Assembly (NCBI GenBank): GCA_002205965.3
Contig: NADL03000545.1
Coordinates: forward strand, 62,001 to 126,000
DNA: 64,000 bases
Direction: 5' to 3'
Source of the DNA: Kappaphycus alvarezii
Taxonomy: Eukaryota > Rhodophyta > Florideophyceae > Gigartinales > Solieriaceae
In this document: piece by piece, positions 11,182-21,497 of the stretch
Numbering within the stretch: the stretch's first letter is position 1
How the letters are laid out: every line of letters starts with the position of its first letter
Program-made: the position numbers and the translations under genes
Notes under the pieces: model-generated
Databases searched by the model: none
Seen by the model: the letters and a program-made list of their open reading frames with translations, nothing else
What the model was told of the DNA's origin: nothing

Positions 11182-12491
11182 CCAAACGCTCGATATGCTC
11201 CCGGATCATCGTCTCGGCCAAGCGTGGCACAACTTCCCAGGCCACGCGTTCGATGACCTCTCGAGCAACGGTTAGTGCCTCTGCGGTGATTTGGTCTTCC
11301 GACGAACTCGCAGGTGTGGCGACTTCGGATGGCGGCGACGCGGGCACCTTGAGGCCTGCGGGCGGGCTGCTCGATGCGTGGGGAGTTGGTGTTGCGACAG
11401 GCGGCGCCTGGCTCGGAATGACTTCACGTTGAGAGGTGTCAGCCGCTGGCCCAAGGGCGGCGAGAGGGTCGTCGCTCGTCGGTTTTCGCGACGGAGTCAC
11501 GACTTCGGGCCAGTCGATTCATGGGCCATCTTCGGCGGGGAGAATGAGTCGCTCGGATCGAAAGTCGGCCGTGTTAGACTCGCAGGGCTCGAAGGAGGTG
11601 GTGGACGCCGGCGGCGTCGAGAGGCGCGAGTTGGGTATCGATGATGCGAGGCTCGGAGCATTCGGGATCCGCGTCGAGGGGCGCGGTTGTTGCGAAGCGG
11701 CTGGAGGCCTGATGGGGAAGCTTGGCGCTGGAGTGCCCGGGGTTCGCGGGGATCCGGTTCGAGAAAAAGTCGACTCTGATGGGATATCCAAAGCCGGGGA
11801 GAAACGAGGCGACGCTGCGGGGCGTTGTGGAGTCGGCGTCGATGGCTGCATTGTAGGCCGCAAATCATCCCGTCGCGGCGGAGATGGGGCCTGGGATGGT
11901 TGTCCTAGCGATGAGGTATCCGAACCTCCGGCGCTGATGTCGTCGTTTGGACGGGCTGTCGGTTTGTAGCCGCGGCAAGCTCGCCAAAGAAACCAGGCGA
12001 AACGTGTCTGGGTGTCGCTACTGCAGGTCGGCCTGCGGGCTTGGCGCCGGAGTCGGCGCCGGTGTAAATCCAGCCGCAGGGCGCATTTTCCCCCCCGGGA
12101 TCGGATTTGGAGCGGTGACTGTCGATTCGCCGACTAGGCGCTTGACCTGGTCGATGACGCCCTGGGTTTCGAAAGGTTTGGTCATATGCGCGTCGGCACC
12201 AACACTTCGGGCCCGACTCTCATCAACCGGCTTCGCCTTCGAACCCATCAGGATCACCTTGGCGTTTTGGGTCGCGGGATCGTTTTTGAATCCCTGGCAG
12301 AGCATGTATCCGTCGATGCCCCCCAGTCTCACGTCGACCAGGATCACTGCAGGCTGGTGCTCACGAGCTTTCGCCAAGCCGTCGGCGCTCGTTGAGGCCG
12401 TTTCAACCGCGAAAGGCTCGGTCGCAAAGGTAACCTGCAGTGCGCGCAAGACCGTCGCACTATCGTCGACTACGAGAAGCTGATGAGCCAT
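11159..12491 (-). CDS. Response regulator with Pro-rich linker and helical tail
   Basis: The N-terminal 120 residues are a CheY-like receiver: [17 protein letters not shown] with the acidic pocket DD, phospho-acceptor Asp in [17 protein letters not shown], and the lysine of [10 protein letters not shown] Pro/Ala/Ser-rich linker of about 200 residues follows, crossing at least two frame changes (11500-11520 and 11860-12020). A C-terminal helix, [20 protein letters not shown], resembles the tail found on many delta-proteobacterial receiver proteins. No DNA-binding output domain is visible, so it probably acts by protein-protein contact. It runs straight into valS with a 23-base overlap. The three pieces are joined by inference from spacing, shared composition and the absence of other starts. 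Confidence 0.7.
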
Positions 12492-12702
12492 GGCTTCCTC
12501 ACGTATTTCGTTTTTGGCCCGCTCCGATGGAATTTCAAGATGTCCTCAATTACGTTGTCGACACTCGCGGCCCAGGCAGCGGTTCTAGCTTCGATCTCTT
12601 GAAGGGTCAAATTACTCCACCCGCGGTTTTGGGTCGCAAACGCAATTCGGCGCGTATCGAAGCTGGTGTACCGCCGCTGTATTTGAGGCTACACTCAGGG
12701 CG
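12492..12702. other. Intergenic region between divergent genes
   Basis: This 211-base stretch separates the receiver gene (minus) from the candidate small plus-strand gene at 12703. I see no convincing coding frame, hairpin or promoter box. It presumably carries the receiver/valS promoter. Confidence 0.5.
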
Positions 12703-12896
12703 ATGAACCTCACCGATAGCAGTTGCTGCCGACGTTATGATGAAACGTTGGCGTATATCGTTAACAATGCAGTGCTGTTGGAGCCGCTTCTAAAACCGGC
12801 ACGGTGTCGGTAAAGACGGGTGAAGGCTTGATCAAACCGTCGACGATCACGTCGAGATTCGGTGATTTGCGGCGGAATAGGGACAAGAAACCATGA
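12703..12896 (+). CDS. Possible small protein coupled to VWA lipoprotein gene
   Basis: An ATG at 12703 gives MNLTDSSCCRRYDETLAYIV and continues to NAVLLEP. After one frame change near 12780 a second frame reads KTGTVSVKTGEGLIKPSTI and then TSRFGDLRRNRDKKP before TGA. That stop overlaps the ATG of the downstream lipoprotein gene as ATGA, the arrangement of a translationally coupled pair. The product would be about 63 residues with no signal peptide or membrane segment. I do not recognise the family. Support rests on the overlap, on protein-like composition in both halves and on filling an otherwise empty stretch. It could be spurious. Confidence 0.4.
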
Positions 12897-14860
12897 TGCA
12901 AAAGAGGCGATGGTTGTTCGTTTCCTGGGGATGCGTGAGCCTGGGCATAGGGTGCCAAGACCAGGAGTTTGCCTTTCAACCGGATCGCGATCTCCGCGAG
13001 CTCGAATTGACCTTTGAGGTCCAGACGCCTTCTCAGGCCGATATTCTGTTCGTTGTTGACAACTCCATCTCGATGGCTGCCGAGCAAGATGCGCTCATTC
13101 GATCGTTTGAGCAGTTCATCGCCGAGCTATCAACCAGCGACACCAACTACAGGATCGGTTTGGTTTCGACCGACGCGGTCGGCCATGATTCGACGCAGGA
13201 GGTCGACTGCGATGGAGTGCGTTTCAACGCCGATGTGAATCAACCGATACTCGATCGTTTTCCGGGTCCGGGAACTCCGTTCTTGAGCAGAGGCAGCTGT
13301 GAGCTCCGGGGGATCAACACCTTGGCGTACCCGCGCGACGGAACTCGCGGTCGTTTATTGGCAGCTTATGACTCTCAGGTCTACGACATGAGTAGTCCGT
13401 TCTTCGAGGATCTCAGTGACGACCAGCGTGTCGCACTACAGCAGCTCTTTCCCACGGGCGTCGATACCGGCCCCTGTGCGCTTGAGGAAGGAGAGAGTGC
13501 TTCGCCTGGCGTTTCATGTGCCGACCTGGAGACCCCGCGAACCGTTGCGTCTCCAAGAAACTCAAGGGGTTGAGTGGGTTCTTGATCGGCAGCTGACCAA
13601 TCTCAATGCTTGTGTTGCATGCGGGTGTGAGGCTGATGCATGCGAGCAGGGCAACGCCTGCTTTGAAGACTGCGCAAGTGGCGTGGCCGGGGCTTATATC
13701 GGCGCTGCGTTCCGCGCGAACGTTCGTGGCTTGGGGACCCGAGGGGTGGGCTGGGAGCAGGGTATTCGCTCTGCACTGCTGTCCATCGGAATTGAGGCTG
13801 GGGAGCCTACTGTTGAGCGAGCCCTGGAGCCTCCCATCCGTCGATCTGATCGATACGAATCGGCCAGCCAACGTCGCCACCAACACGTTTGTCGCTCTTG
13901 ACGAGGAACGCAACCCAACTCCGTTACAGCCCTGGATCCGAGATGATGCTCTATTTGGCGTGATGTTTGTTACCGACGAGCAGGATTGTTCGATGCCCAA
14001 TTCTTTCTTTTTGGTGGCAAGGAGCGCTTTGAGGTTGATGTTGACCAGCCTACGGGTTCGGTGTGTTACCAGCGTATTCCGGTGCAAAGCAATTTAGTGT
14101 CTCCCAGTTCATGGTCGATGCGTTACTCGAGAGCAGAGAAAATGAGCCAGGACGGGTGGCCGTCGGTCTCATCGGAGGCCTTACCCGTCCGGGCGAAGGA
14201 AGGGACTCCGCCGAACCTGCCGCGTGTGTCTCACGCGAAGATCCTGGACCGGTACAAACCGCATGTCGCGGTTTGGTCTCGCAGGAAGGATTTCCGCCAG
14301 ACGCACGTTGGGACAACTTTGTCGGCACGGAACCTGTCGGTGAAAATCCGCCGGTATGCACCGCTGCCGTCGGAAGCCGTTACATCGATTTTGCCAATCA
14401 ATTTCAACGCCGAACCTACGAATCGATCTGCATGCAGAACTATGCCGAAGCACTGATCGATTTCGGTGACATCGCTCAGCTTTCGTGTTTCGATCTCCAA
14501 GGAATTCTCCCCGCGCAAGGGGATCCGAGTAATATTCGAGTTGCTCGGGCGCCGAGACGAGATGCAGTCGCCGGCAGCGGTCCAGTGGAGCTCCTCCAGG
14601 TGCTGGAAGGTGCGGCAGAAGAGGGTTGGTATTATGTGCCGCCCAGCGAGACGCGGGCCGAAGCGCAGATCTGTTTGAATCGCATCGATCGACTCATCGG
14701 TGACGTCTACGATGTGAGCATCCTTTCCACCGACCAGGTCGCCCCGACGCTAACCGAGAGTGTTTTGCTGTCGACTGATCACGGGGTTAGCTCAACGGAG
14801 GTTTCTCAGCAGAATGAGGATGCTAACGCCCGCAAAGGTCAGGCCAGCCAAAACGAATAA
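12893..14860 (+). CDS. VWA-domain lipoprotein (frame-disrupted)
   Basis: The start MMQKRRWLFVSWGCVSLGIGC is a lipoprotein signal peptide with the lipobox ending in Gly-Cys. After a short linker comes a von Willebrand factor A domain: QADILFVVDNSISMAAEQDA carries the MIDAS pattern D-x-S-x-S, and FVTDEQDCSMPNS, further on, is the second VWA strand. In between are a Cys-rich insertion (CVACGCEADACEQGNACFED, 13610-13670) and GGVGWEQGIRSALL-like sequence. The C-terminal third includes EALIDFGDIAQLSCFD and DRLIGDVYDVSIL. Frames change near 13500, 13790-13850 and 13990-14060. Related large VWA lipoproteins are common in predatory and social delta-proteobacteria, usually of unknown function. The last codons overlap the convergent gene, so the true stop could be a little earlier. 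Confidence 0.75.
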
Positions 14861-16366
14861 GAGCTCGATGCGTTGGCCGAGCTGTCCGATGCGTTGGATC
14901 TCCGCTGGGTCCAGGGCGTCACCGGCTTCAATTCCGCCGCGCAGCGTAGCACGAAGAGATCGCTTGAGACCACGCCGATGATGGGCTACGACGAGGAATA
15001 CTACGATTCCCGCGAGAATAAACGTCGCTACGAAGACTCGATGGAGCCCGGCTCGGAGCGCATGACGGCGCTCTTTTAGCTGGCGCTGTCGTTGCTCCAC
15101 CGTGTTTCGTAGCAGAGGCGTGCCGATGGTGCGAGCTTGCACGCGGGTTAAGGCGAGCTCGGTGAAGGCCGTTTTGCTCGGGCCTTTTTCAGCCGAGCGC
15201 GCTTGGTCCAAAGACCAATCCCCCCTGGAAGCTCGTCCAAAACCTCGATGGCTCTGGTCGCGGCGTGGTCAACATCCATGTTACTGACCCAGAACACCAA
15301 GCTTGAGCTCGCGGCCTCCGGGGTGAGGAGTCGTCGATACACCTCGAGTCGTGCCAAGCCTTCGTAGTTTTCGGGACGCGTACCTGATGGCGCAGCGGTG
15401 ATACGCCGGGTTTGACGCGTTTAGCCGCAACTAAGGTGTCGCCCAACCAAAGGTCGGCAAAAAGCGGCTCCTGGATCGGTAGAGTCTCTATTTCGAAAGA
15501 CACGATTTGTCGAGGCTGGACAAAAAAGCCCGCATCGGACGACACCGAGAGTTGGCGGGCCTCGTTTCGAAGGTAGAGTCGAGCATCGCCTGCGGCCTCG
15601 CTCTTCGGGTTGCCCTGCCCGATCTCATGGAAGACGAAGTGTATCCTGCGGGCTTCACTCGACCTTTCAAGGCAAAACTGAGCAGTCCGTCGGTGTTGCT
15701 CTGGCCGAGGACCCCCTCGCCTTGTAGGTGAACCGAGACTGCCTGAGGGTCTCCCTCATGTGTGAGCGAGGCCAAAAAACGATTTTCGAGCCCGCGGACG
15801 ACGTATCCTGTCCGTGGGTAGAGACGCAGCAGCCACGGTTGGTGCGGCGATGGTCGACCTCGTGGGGCGAGAACTTCCCGGTGAGATACAATGCGGGCAG
15901 GCATCGCTCCGGGCGTGTCGACGACGCGTAGCGTCTGCTCGAAGGCATCTCGGCCGACTGAGGTTTCGACCTCGATTTCGGCGATAAGCTCATCGGGTGC
16001 GTCATGAGCGATCGGAAACTCGATATCAGCGACAGCCCGAAAATTGGCGCTCGGTGAGGGTTCTTGTGCCATCGACCAGGCGAAGCCGGCCCAGACGAAT
16101 CGGCACGGTGTCGAGGCTTCGGGGATCGAGGGCCGTGACGCGCAGCGCATTGAATGCCTGTCTCCGGACCTGCTCGGGCGCAAAGAGCAAGGTCCCGAAG
16201 CTAAGCTCCAAAGTCGATACATGGATTGAAGCCATAATCGACACCAGTAAAACCGCCGAAAACCGACGATAGCGGCTCGAATGCGCCACTCGACTCCCGG
16301 CCTCGCTCGCCAGGGTTTATGGGTGTCACGGCTAGTCGGTGCAGCAACTCGGCTGCATTCATTCAT
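14792..16366 (-). CDS. Unrecognised exported/membrane protein
   Basis: I do not recognise this family. The likely N-terminus overlaps the stop of the acidic gene in an ATGA at 16366; after a frame change near 16290 it shows a membrane segment (RRFSAVLLVSIMASIHV). A region rich in beta-strand-like sequence follows (VADIEFPIAHDAPDELIAEI, then LQGEGVLGQSNTDGLLSF, then VQPRQIVSFEIETLPIQEP). The segment ASSSLVFWVSNMDVDHAATR follows. The C-terminus has two membrane helices (VFVATFILAGIVVFLVV and LLFVLAGLTFAGVSILILL) separated by a basic loop. Total length is about 520 residues over four or five frames. The likely picture is an envelope protein with an extracytoplasmic domain anchored at both ends. 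It is expressed with the acidic protein upstream. Confidence 0.6.
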
Positions 16367-16793
16367 GGCATCGGCTGAAGGTCACGGGAGGCGTCCCTGG
16401 CTTGAGACAATGGCATGGAACTGAAATCAAGTTCGTCGTCGTTCATCACGTCGTCATCATCGAAGTCATCGTCGGAGTCATCGCTGTCGTCATCGTTGCC
16501 GTCGAACTCGTCATCCTCGTCGCCAAACTCGTCGTCATCGAAGCCGAACTCGTCGTCGTTCTCGTCGTCGTGTCGTCGCTCTCGTCGGCGTCTTCGTCCT
16601 CGGCTTCTTCCTCTAGATGGTCTTCTTCTAGCTCCTCGTCCTCGTCTTCGTCCTCGTCTTCATAGTCATCGTAATCGCTGTAGTCGTCCTCTAGGTCGGC
16701 AAGAGAGCGATTGGCGATTTCTTCGTCGACAGGGCGGGGGCCTCGACGACGTTTAGGAGCGGCGCTACGTTTCATATCTGACCAAATCGTCAA
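16363..16793 (-). CDS. Very acidic Asp/Glu-rich low-complexity protein
   Basis: The protein starts MTIWSDMKRSAAPKRRRGPR, a basic head of about 20 residues, then turns strongly acidic with runs such as DEDEDEDEELEEDHLEEEAE. After one frame change near 16580 the correct frame remains acidic (DDEFGFDDDEFGDEDDEFDG) and ends FSSMPLSQARDASRDLQPMP with a TGA inside the ATGA start of the next gene. Length is about 143 residues. No signal peptide or membrane helix is present. The basic-head/acidic-tail layout resembles nucleic-acid or chaperone-associated proteins, but that is only analogy. Its translational coupling to an envelope protein is the best clue to its role. Confidence 0.6.
16430..16690. 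repeat. Imperfect trinucleotide repeat tract (GAC/GAT/GAG)
   Basis: The stretch is built almost entirely from tcg/tca/tct/ctc-type triplets on the plus strand, coding Asp and Glu codons on the minus strand. The repeat is imperfect and stays in frame apart from one change near 16580, so it looks like a coding low-complexity tract rather than an intergenic satellite. Such a tract is prone to both replication slippage and assembly error. Confidence 0.7.
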
Positions 16794-16980
16794 CGCTTCA
16801 TCACGTTGACTAGACCTCCGATTGCGGAACTCAGACCGCTGAGATGGGGAAGTTAATCATCCTTTCGACGTTGAAGCGCTAAACCGAAAGCGACCTTGCC
16901 GTCAATCGGTGATCGGCTGAGGCCGCCGGTTTTTCTACCCCCTCGCGGCGTCTTCGGTTGGCGTGTTACGACCTTGGCTA

Positions 16981-17543
16981 TGAGCTATTTTGTCCACGAG
17001 CGGGGTCTTGCCGAATCCGACACCATCGGTTCAGGCACCCGAATTTGGGCTTTCGCCCATGTCATGAAGGGCGCAATCGTCGGTGATCGCTGCAACATCG
17101 GGGGGGGCGCTTTTATTGAGGCCGGTGCGATTCTCGGCGATGAGGTGACGGTCAAAAACGGTGTCCAGGTGTGGTCTGGGGTGACTTTAAAGGATCGCGT
17201 ATTTGTTGGACCCAATGCGACCTTTACCAACGATCGCATGCCGCGCGTAGGCTATCCTGTCGACCCCTCAAAGTTTATTCCGACCCGGGTCGAACAAGGA
17301 GCAACTGTGGGGGCGAACGCGACTGTGGTGTGTGGCGTCGTGATCGGCTCGTACGCGATGGTCGCCGCTGGCGCTGTGGTGACCGCAGATGTTCCCGCGC
17401 ACGGTTTGGTGATGGGGGTGCCTGCGCGCCGGGTCGGATGGGTGAGCGCATGCGGCGAAAGATTGGATGAGCGCCTCATCGGTGTCGATGGGAAACAGTA
17501 TCGGTGGGAAAATGGACGCTTGCAGCCCGCCGGTCCGCGCTGA
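16981..17543 (+). CDS. Left-handed beta-helix N-acyltransferase, WbpD/WlbB-like
   Basis: A hexapeptide-repeat transferase of about 187 residues. The sequence MSYFVHERGLAESDTIGSGT, then RIWAFAHVMKGAIVGDRCNI, matches the opening of UDP-2-acetamido-3-amino-2,3-dideoxyglucuronate N-acetyltransferases. The conserved PNATFTNDRMPR segment follows, and hexapeptide repeats (VEQGATVGANATVVCGVVIG) form the beta-helix. In that family the enzyme acetylates the 3-amino group of a UDP-amino-uronic acid used in surface polysaccharide. It stands apart from the polysaccharide cluster, but that cluster contains matching aminotransferase and dehydrogenase genes (42.9-45.0 kb). The frame is intact. The ATG at 16981 is preferred over upstream in-frame starts because it gives the family N-terminus. 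Confidence 0.85.
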
Positions 17544-17633
17544 TCGATCCGCAAACGAGATGCGCGGCAGCCTTGCTTGACGCTGGTAAGCCGGCGATCA
17601 TGGTGTGGTGCAGCGTATAGGGCAACTAAGGCG

Positions 17634-20114
17634 ATGACTGACGACGATCCTAAAGAAGACCCTGAGTCCCTCGAAACTGGTTTCGAGCATGCACTGACTC
17701 GACCAGCCGAAGGTGACAGCATAATCGTTATCCCTGATGAGCTTCCGGTGCTTACACTGAGAAACACCGTGCTTTTCCCTGGATCGATAGTGCCTCTCGG
17801 GATTGGTAGACCCAAGACGGTGCGCTTGGTCGAGGAGAGCATCAAAGACAATGGGTTGGTGGCCGTGGTGGCCCAGCGCGACCCGATGTCGATGATCCGG
17901 CTCCGGTAGACCTCTACGGGATGGGATGCGCCGCGCGCCTGGTGAAGCTGGTCAAGGCGAGTAAAAGATAATTTCTCGGTGGTGGTTCAGGGTCTGTCGC
18001 GGGTCCAATTTAACGAATATACTCAGTCGCTGCCCTACCTGCGGGCGCGGATCGTTGCTGTCGACGACATCAATAGCAATCAAGTTGAGGTCGAAGCGCT
18101 GACTATGAGTTTGCGTAAGACGGCCCGCGAGGTGTTGCGCTTGATCCCCGAGCTCCCGCCGTCTGCCGCCGAGTTGTTGGAGCGTGTAGAAGACGCTGGA
18201 GTTTTGGCCGATCTTATCGCGAGCAACGTCGAAGCCAGTGTCGATGAAAAACAGAGTGTCCTTGAAACGGTGAACTCATTGCCCGCATGCGACGGGTTCT
18301 CGAGCTCTTATCTCGGCAGCTGGAGGTCTTGAAGCTCTCAACAAGATCAGTTCCCAGGTCAAAGGGGAAATGTCTAAGACCCAGCGCGAGTACTATCTTC
18401 GTCAGCAGCTGAAGGCGATCAAAGACGAACTGGGTGATGGTGAAGACAGCGACGACGATTTGGCCGAGCTTGAAGCACGCGTCAATGAGTCGCAGTTGTC
18501 GGAGGATGCCGACAAAGCTGCGCGCAAAAGCTTCGACGGCTGCGCAATATGAGTCCCTCGCAAGCGGAGTACACCGTCGCGCGCACGTATCTCGAGTGGC
18601 TTTGTGATTTACCGTGGAATCGCTCGAGTGAGGATAAGATCGACTTGCGTGAAGTGCGTGATATCCTCGACGTAGATCACTACGGCCTTGATAAAGTGAA
18701 GAAACGGATCGTAGAATTTCTGGCGGTCCGAAAACTCAAAAGTGATATGAAAGGGCCTATTCTCTGTTTTGTAGGTCCCCCCGGAACCGGGAAAACGTCC
18801 CTCGGTCAGTCGATCGCGAACGCGATGGGCAGAGAGTTCATCCGCGTGGCCATGGGTGGTGTGCGCGATGAAGCCGAGATCCGAGGGCATCGGGGACGTA
18901 CGTTGGCGCGCTTCCTGGGCGCATTATCCAGGGCATGAAGAAAGCTGGAACCCACAACCCGGTTTTTGTGTTGGACGAGGTGGACAAGCTTGCCAGTGAT
19001 TTTCGCGGCGATCCGTCAGCAGCGCTCCTAGAGGTGCTGGACCCGGAACAAAACCACACCTTCGCTGACCACTATATCGACGTGCCGTTTGACCTATCGA
19101 AGTGTTTTTTTATCGCCACAGCGAATCTGTTGGAGCCGGTTCCACCGGCGCTGAAGGATCGGCTCGAAGTATTGGAGCTGCCAGGCTACACCCACGAGGA
19201 GAAATTCGAAATCGCTCAACGTCATTTGGTCGCTAAGGCCTTAGAAGAGCATGGTTTGGGCGAGAAACGCTGCGAGATCACACCCGAAGTGATCCAAGAG
19301 ATCATTACCAGCTACACCAGGGAGGCGGGGGTTCGAAACTTAAAGCGGGAGATCGCCGGGATTTGCCGAGGAGTGCAGTCGAGTTCGCTGAGGGTCGCCG
19401 TGAAAAGCGTGTTGTTGGTGCAAACGAACTCAAAGACCTTCTCGGTCACCCAAGTTCATCAATGAGATGGCCGAGCGCACGGATATCTCGGGTGTGGCCA
19501 CCGGTTTGGCTTGGACGGCAGCAGGGGGCGACATCTTGTTTATCGAAGCGACAAAGATGGTGGGCAAAGGCAGTTTGACTCTGACTGGCCAACTCGGTGA
19601 TGTGATGAAAGAGTCGGGGCAAGCGGCAATGAGCTACGTACGTCTCAGGCTTCGCGCCTGGGATCGTCGATAAGGCGTTCAAGCAATTTGATTTGCATGT
19701 TCATGTTCCCGCTGGGCTATCCCTAAAGACGGTCCGTCGGCTGGAGTTACGATGCTGACCGCTTTGGTCTCGTTACTGACCGGTATCAAGGTACGAAGTG
19801 ACGTGGCCATGACCGGAGAGCTTACCCTTCGGGGTAAGGTTTTGCCCGTAGGTGGCATTAAGGAGAAGGTTTTAGCGGCCAAACGCGCAGGTGTTCGTCG
19901 TATCATCTTACCCACCGTAACGAGAAGGATCTGGCGGACGTTCCGAAGGCTGCTCTCGAGGGATGAAGTTCGTTTTCGCTCAGGAGATGGATGATGTTTT
20001 GAGCACAGCCCTAGCTGAGCGCATTCGACCGATTCAGCCGACTGGTAGCTCTGGCGGGTCGCGGGGAGCGAGCGAGACGAAAGCGGTGGGGTGCAGGCGC
20101 AAGTTTCAGGCTGA
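17634..20114 (+). CDS. lon: ATP-dependent protease Lon (frame-disrupted)
   Basis: Lon degrades misfolded and regulatory proteins in the cytoplasm. The N-terminal substrate domain has [20 protein letters not shown], the typical opening. The AAA+ module shows Walker [16 protein letters not shown], Walker [11 protein letters not shown] and [19 protein letters not shown]. The protease domain carries the catalytic Ser in [15 protein letters not shown] and the catalytic Lys in [15 protein letters not shown]. About 827 residues, the usual size. Frame changes occur near 17905, 17965, 18300, 18540, 18905, 19370-19460, 19670-19720, 19930 and in the tail. The end at 20114 uses the frame ending GGVQAQVSG, since the others run into the next gene. 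Delta-proteobacteria often have two Lon proteins; I cannot say which paralogue this is. Confidence 0.95.
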
Positions 20115-20164
20115 AGGGGTTGTTTCTTGCTTCTGTCGGCGGAAATCACTACAGCTGCTCGACC

Positions 20165-21050
20165 ATGGAACGTCTGCGACTCGCGCTCGAATGGTTCTTA
20201 AATCCTGATCATGCGCCTTTGATGGTCGGCCGCCGGCGCGGTTGGTTTGAGGCTGCGGGAATCAACCTCGAAATCATTGAACCCAGTGAGCATCTTGATG
20301 CCATGGCCGCTCTCGACCGCGGCGAGCTCGATTGCGCCATTACTGAACCGATTCATCTGGTCGCCGACCGCGCGTTGGCGGAGATGTGTTGGGGTTTGCG
20401 CGCTATCTCCATACGAACGGCGGGTGATGTACCGCCGCAACCGGATGCAGCGGCCGCGTGACATGGTAGGAGCGAGGCTTCAGTATCCCGGTGCTCCGGG
20501 ACCGGGAGGTCTGGCGATAGCACGCACGATGATAGAACGCGATGGTGGCCCGCGTGAAGCGCAGCTGACCACGGTTAACCGTGGTTTTCATCATACCGAC
20601 GCCATCGCCGATGATGATGCCGATCTCGCGACATTGGTTTTCTATAATTTCGAGATCCTCGAAGCCCGCAGTCGTGGTCTTGACGTTGATTTCTTCTCCC
20701 TTCGCGACTGGGGGTACCGGATTTTTTGCCAATTGGTTCTCATTGCGAAGTCCGAGTGGTTGTCCGCTCACGAGTCGTTAACGCGACGCTTTCTGCGGGA
20801 GTTGAGGCGCGGTAATGATGCCATCCGGCAAGAGCCAGAAGATGCCGAGCGTGACTACTGGATCGAGTGCGGGGTGACTCCCGACGAGCTCAAGCGAAGC
20901 ATTTATCGTGCGACCACCGCGTGTTTTACACCCGATTTCTCGATGAGTGCGGAGTATTACGAACGACTTTCAGCATGGATGCTTGAGACTGGGCAGATCG
21001 CCGATGGTGTTCTACCCTCGAGCTGCTGGTCGAATGATTTTGCCCTTTGA
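20165..21050 (+). CDS. THI5/NMT1-like protein without signal peptide
   Basis: The sequence opens directly with MERLRLALEWFLNPDHAPLM, the first strand of the SsuA/THI5 periplasmic-binding fold, with no signal peptide or lipobox. IEPSEHLDAMAALDRGELDC and EPIHLVADRA follow, then DMVGARLQYPGAPGPGGLA and DADLATLVFYNFEILEARS. The fold is used by ABC-transporter binding proteins for pyrimidine or sulfonate compounds, and by THI5-type HMP-phosphate synthases. His64 aligns with the histidine that yeast THI5 uses as a substrate, while the PLP-lysine position holds Thr60 and the Cys-rich CCCFC motif is absent. No permease or ATPase gene is adjacent. The frame changes near 20400 and 20725. It may be a cytoplasmic enzyme-like protein or a binding protein. 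Confidence 0.7.
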
Positions 21051-21069
21051 TTGCGACCGGTACTGGTTT

Positions 21070-21497
21070 TCAGTGTCTCACCGGTAGGGCATCGATGTCT
21101 TCGGCGAACTCGATAGCATTCGCTCTGGTGAATGGTTTTGAGAAGTAGCCCTTGACCAGAGCATGATTGTCGGCCCGTTGCATGTCTTCGCAGAATTCTG
21201 AGGTCGTTAAAATCGCAATAAAAATAAAATCCGATCCGGTGCCGTAGTGCTTCTCGGCTGCTCGAGAAACTCGAAGCCATTCATGCGTGGCATGTTGATA
21301 TCGAGCAAGACACCGAGGGGAGGGCCTGTCCAAGGCGTATTGGATTCACGCTCATGAGCAAGGACATTCAATGCCTCGTAGCCATCGGCTGCGGAGAGGA
21401 TCGGGCCGAAACGTGCCGAGTTCTTGAGGTAGTAGCTTGCGATAACGATATCGTTTGGATTGTCGTCGACGATCAGTACTGAGGCTTGGTTCATCAC
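21070..21497 (-). CDS. Single-domain response regulator
   Basis: A stand-alone CheY-like receiver of about 140 residues, starting MNQASVLIVDDNPNDIVIAS with the paired acidic residues. The phospho-acceptor Asp lies in GVLLDINMPRMNGFEFLEQ, and the conserved lysine in GYFSKPFTRANAIEFAE. The insertion between strands 2 and 3 is typical of RcsB/Rcp1-type receivers paired with phytochrome- or PAS-type kinases. It overlaps the stop of the upstream kinase as GTGA (GTG 21497, with ATG 21494 as alternative), so the two are a cognate pair. One frame change lies near 21255. No output domain is present. Confidence 0.85.

Noticed and set aside
10453-11256. 267-codon open frame on the plus strand
   Set aside because: It lies opposite valS and its translation has no coherent composition, while the valS frame carries HIGH and editing motifs.
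16430-16690. CRISPR array or satellite
   Set aside because: The repetition is of codon-sized units without spacers and stays in frame as Asp/Glu codons; it is a coding low-complexity tract.
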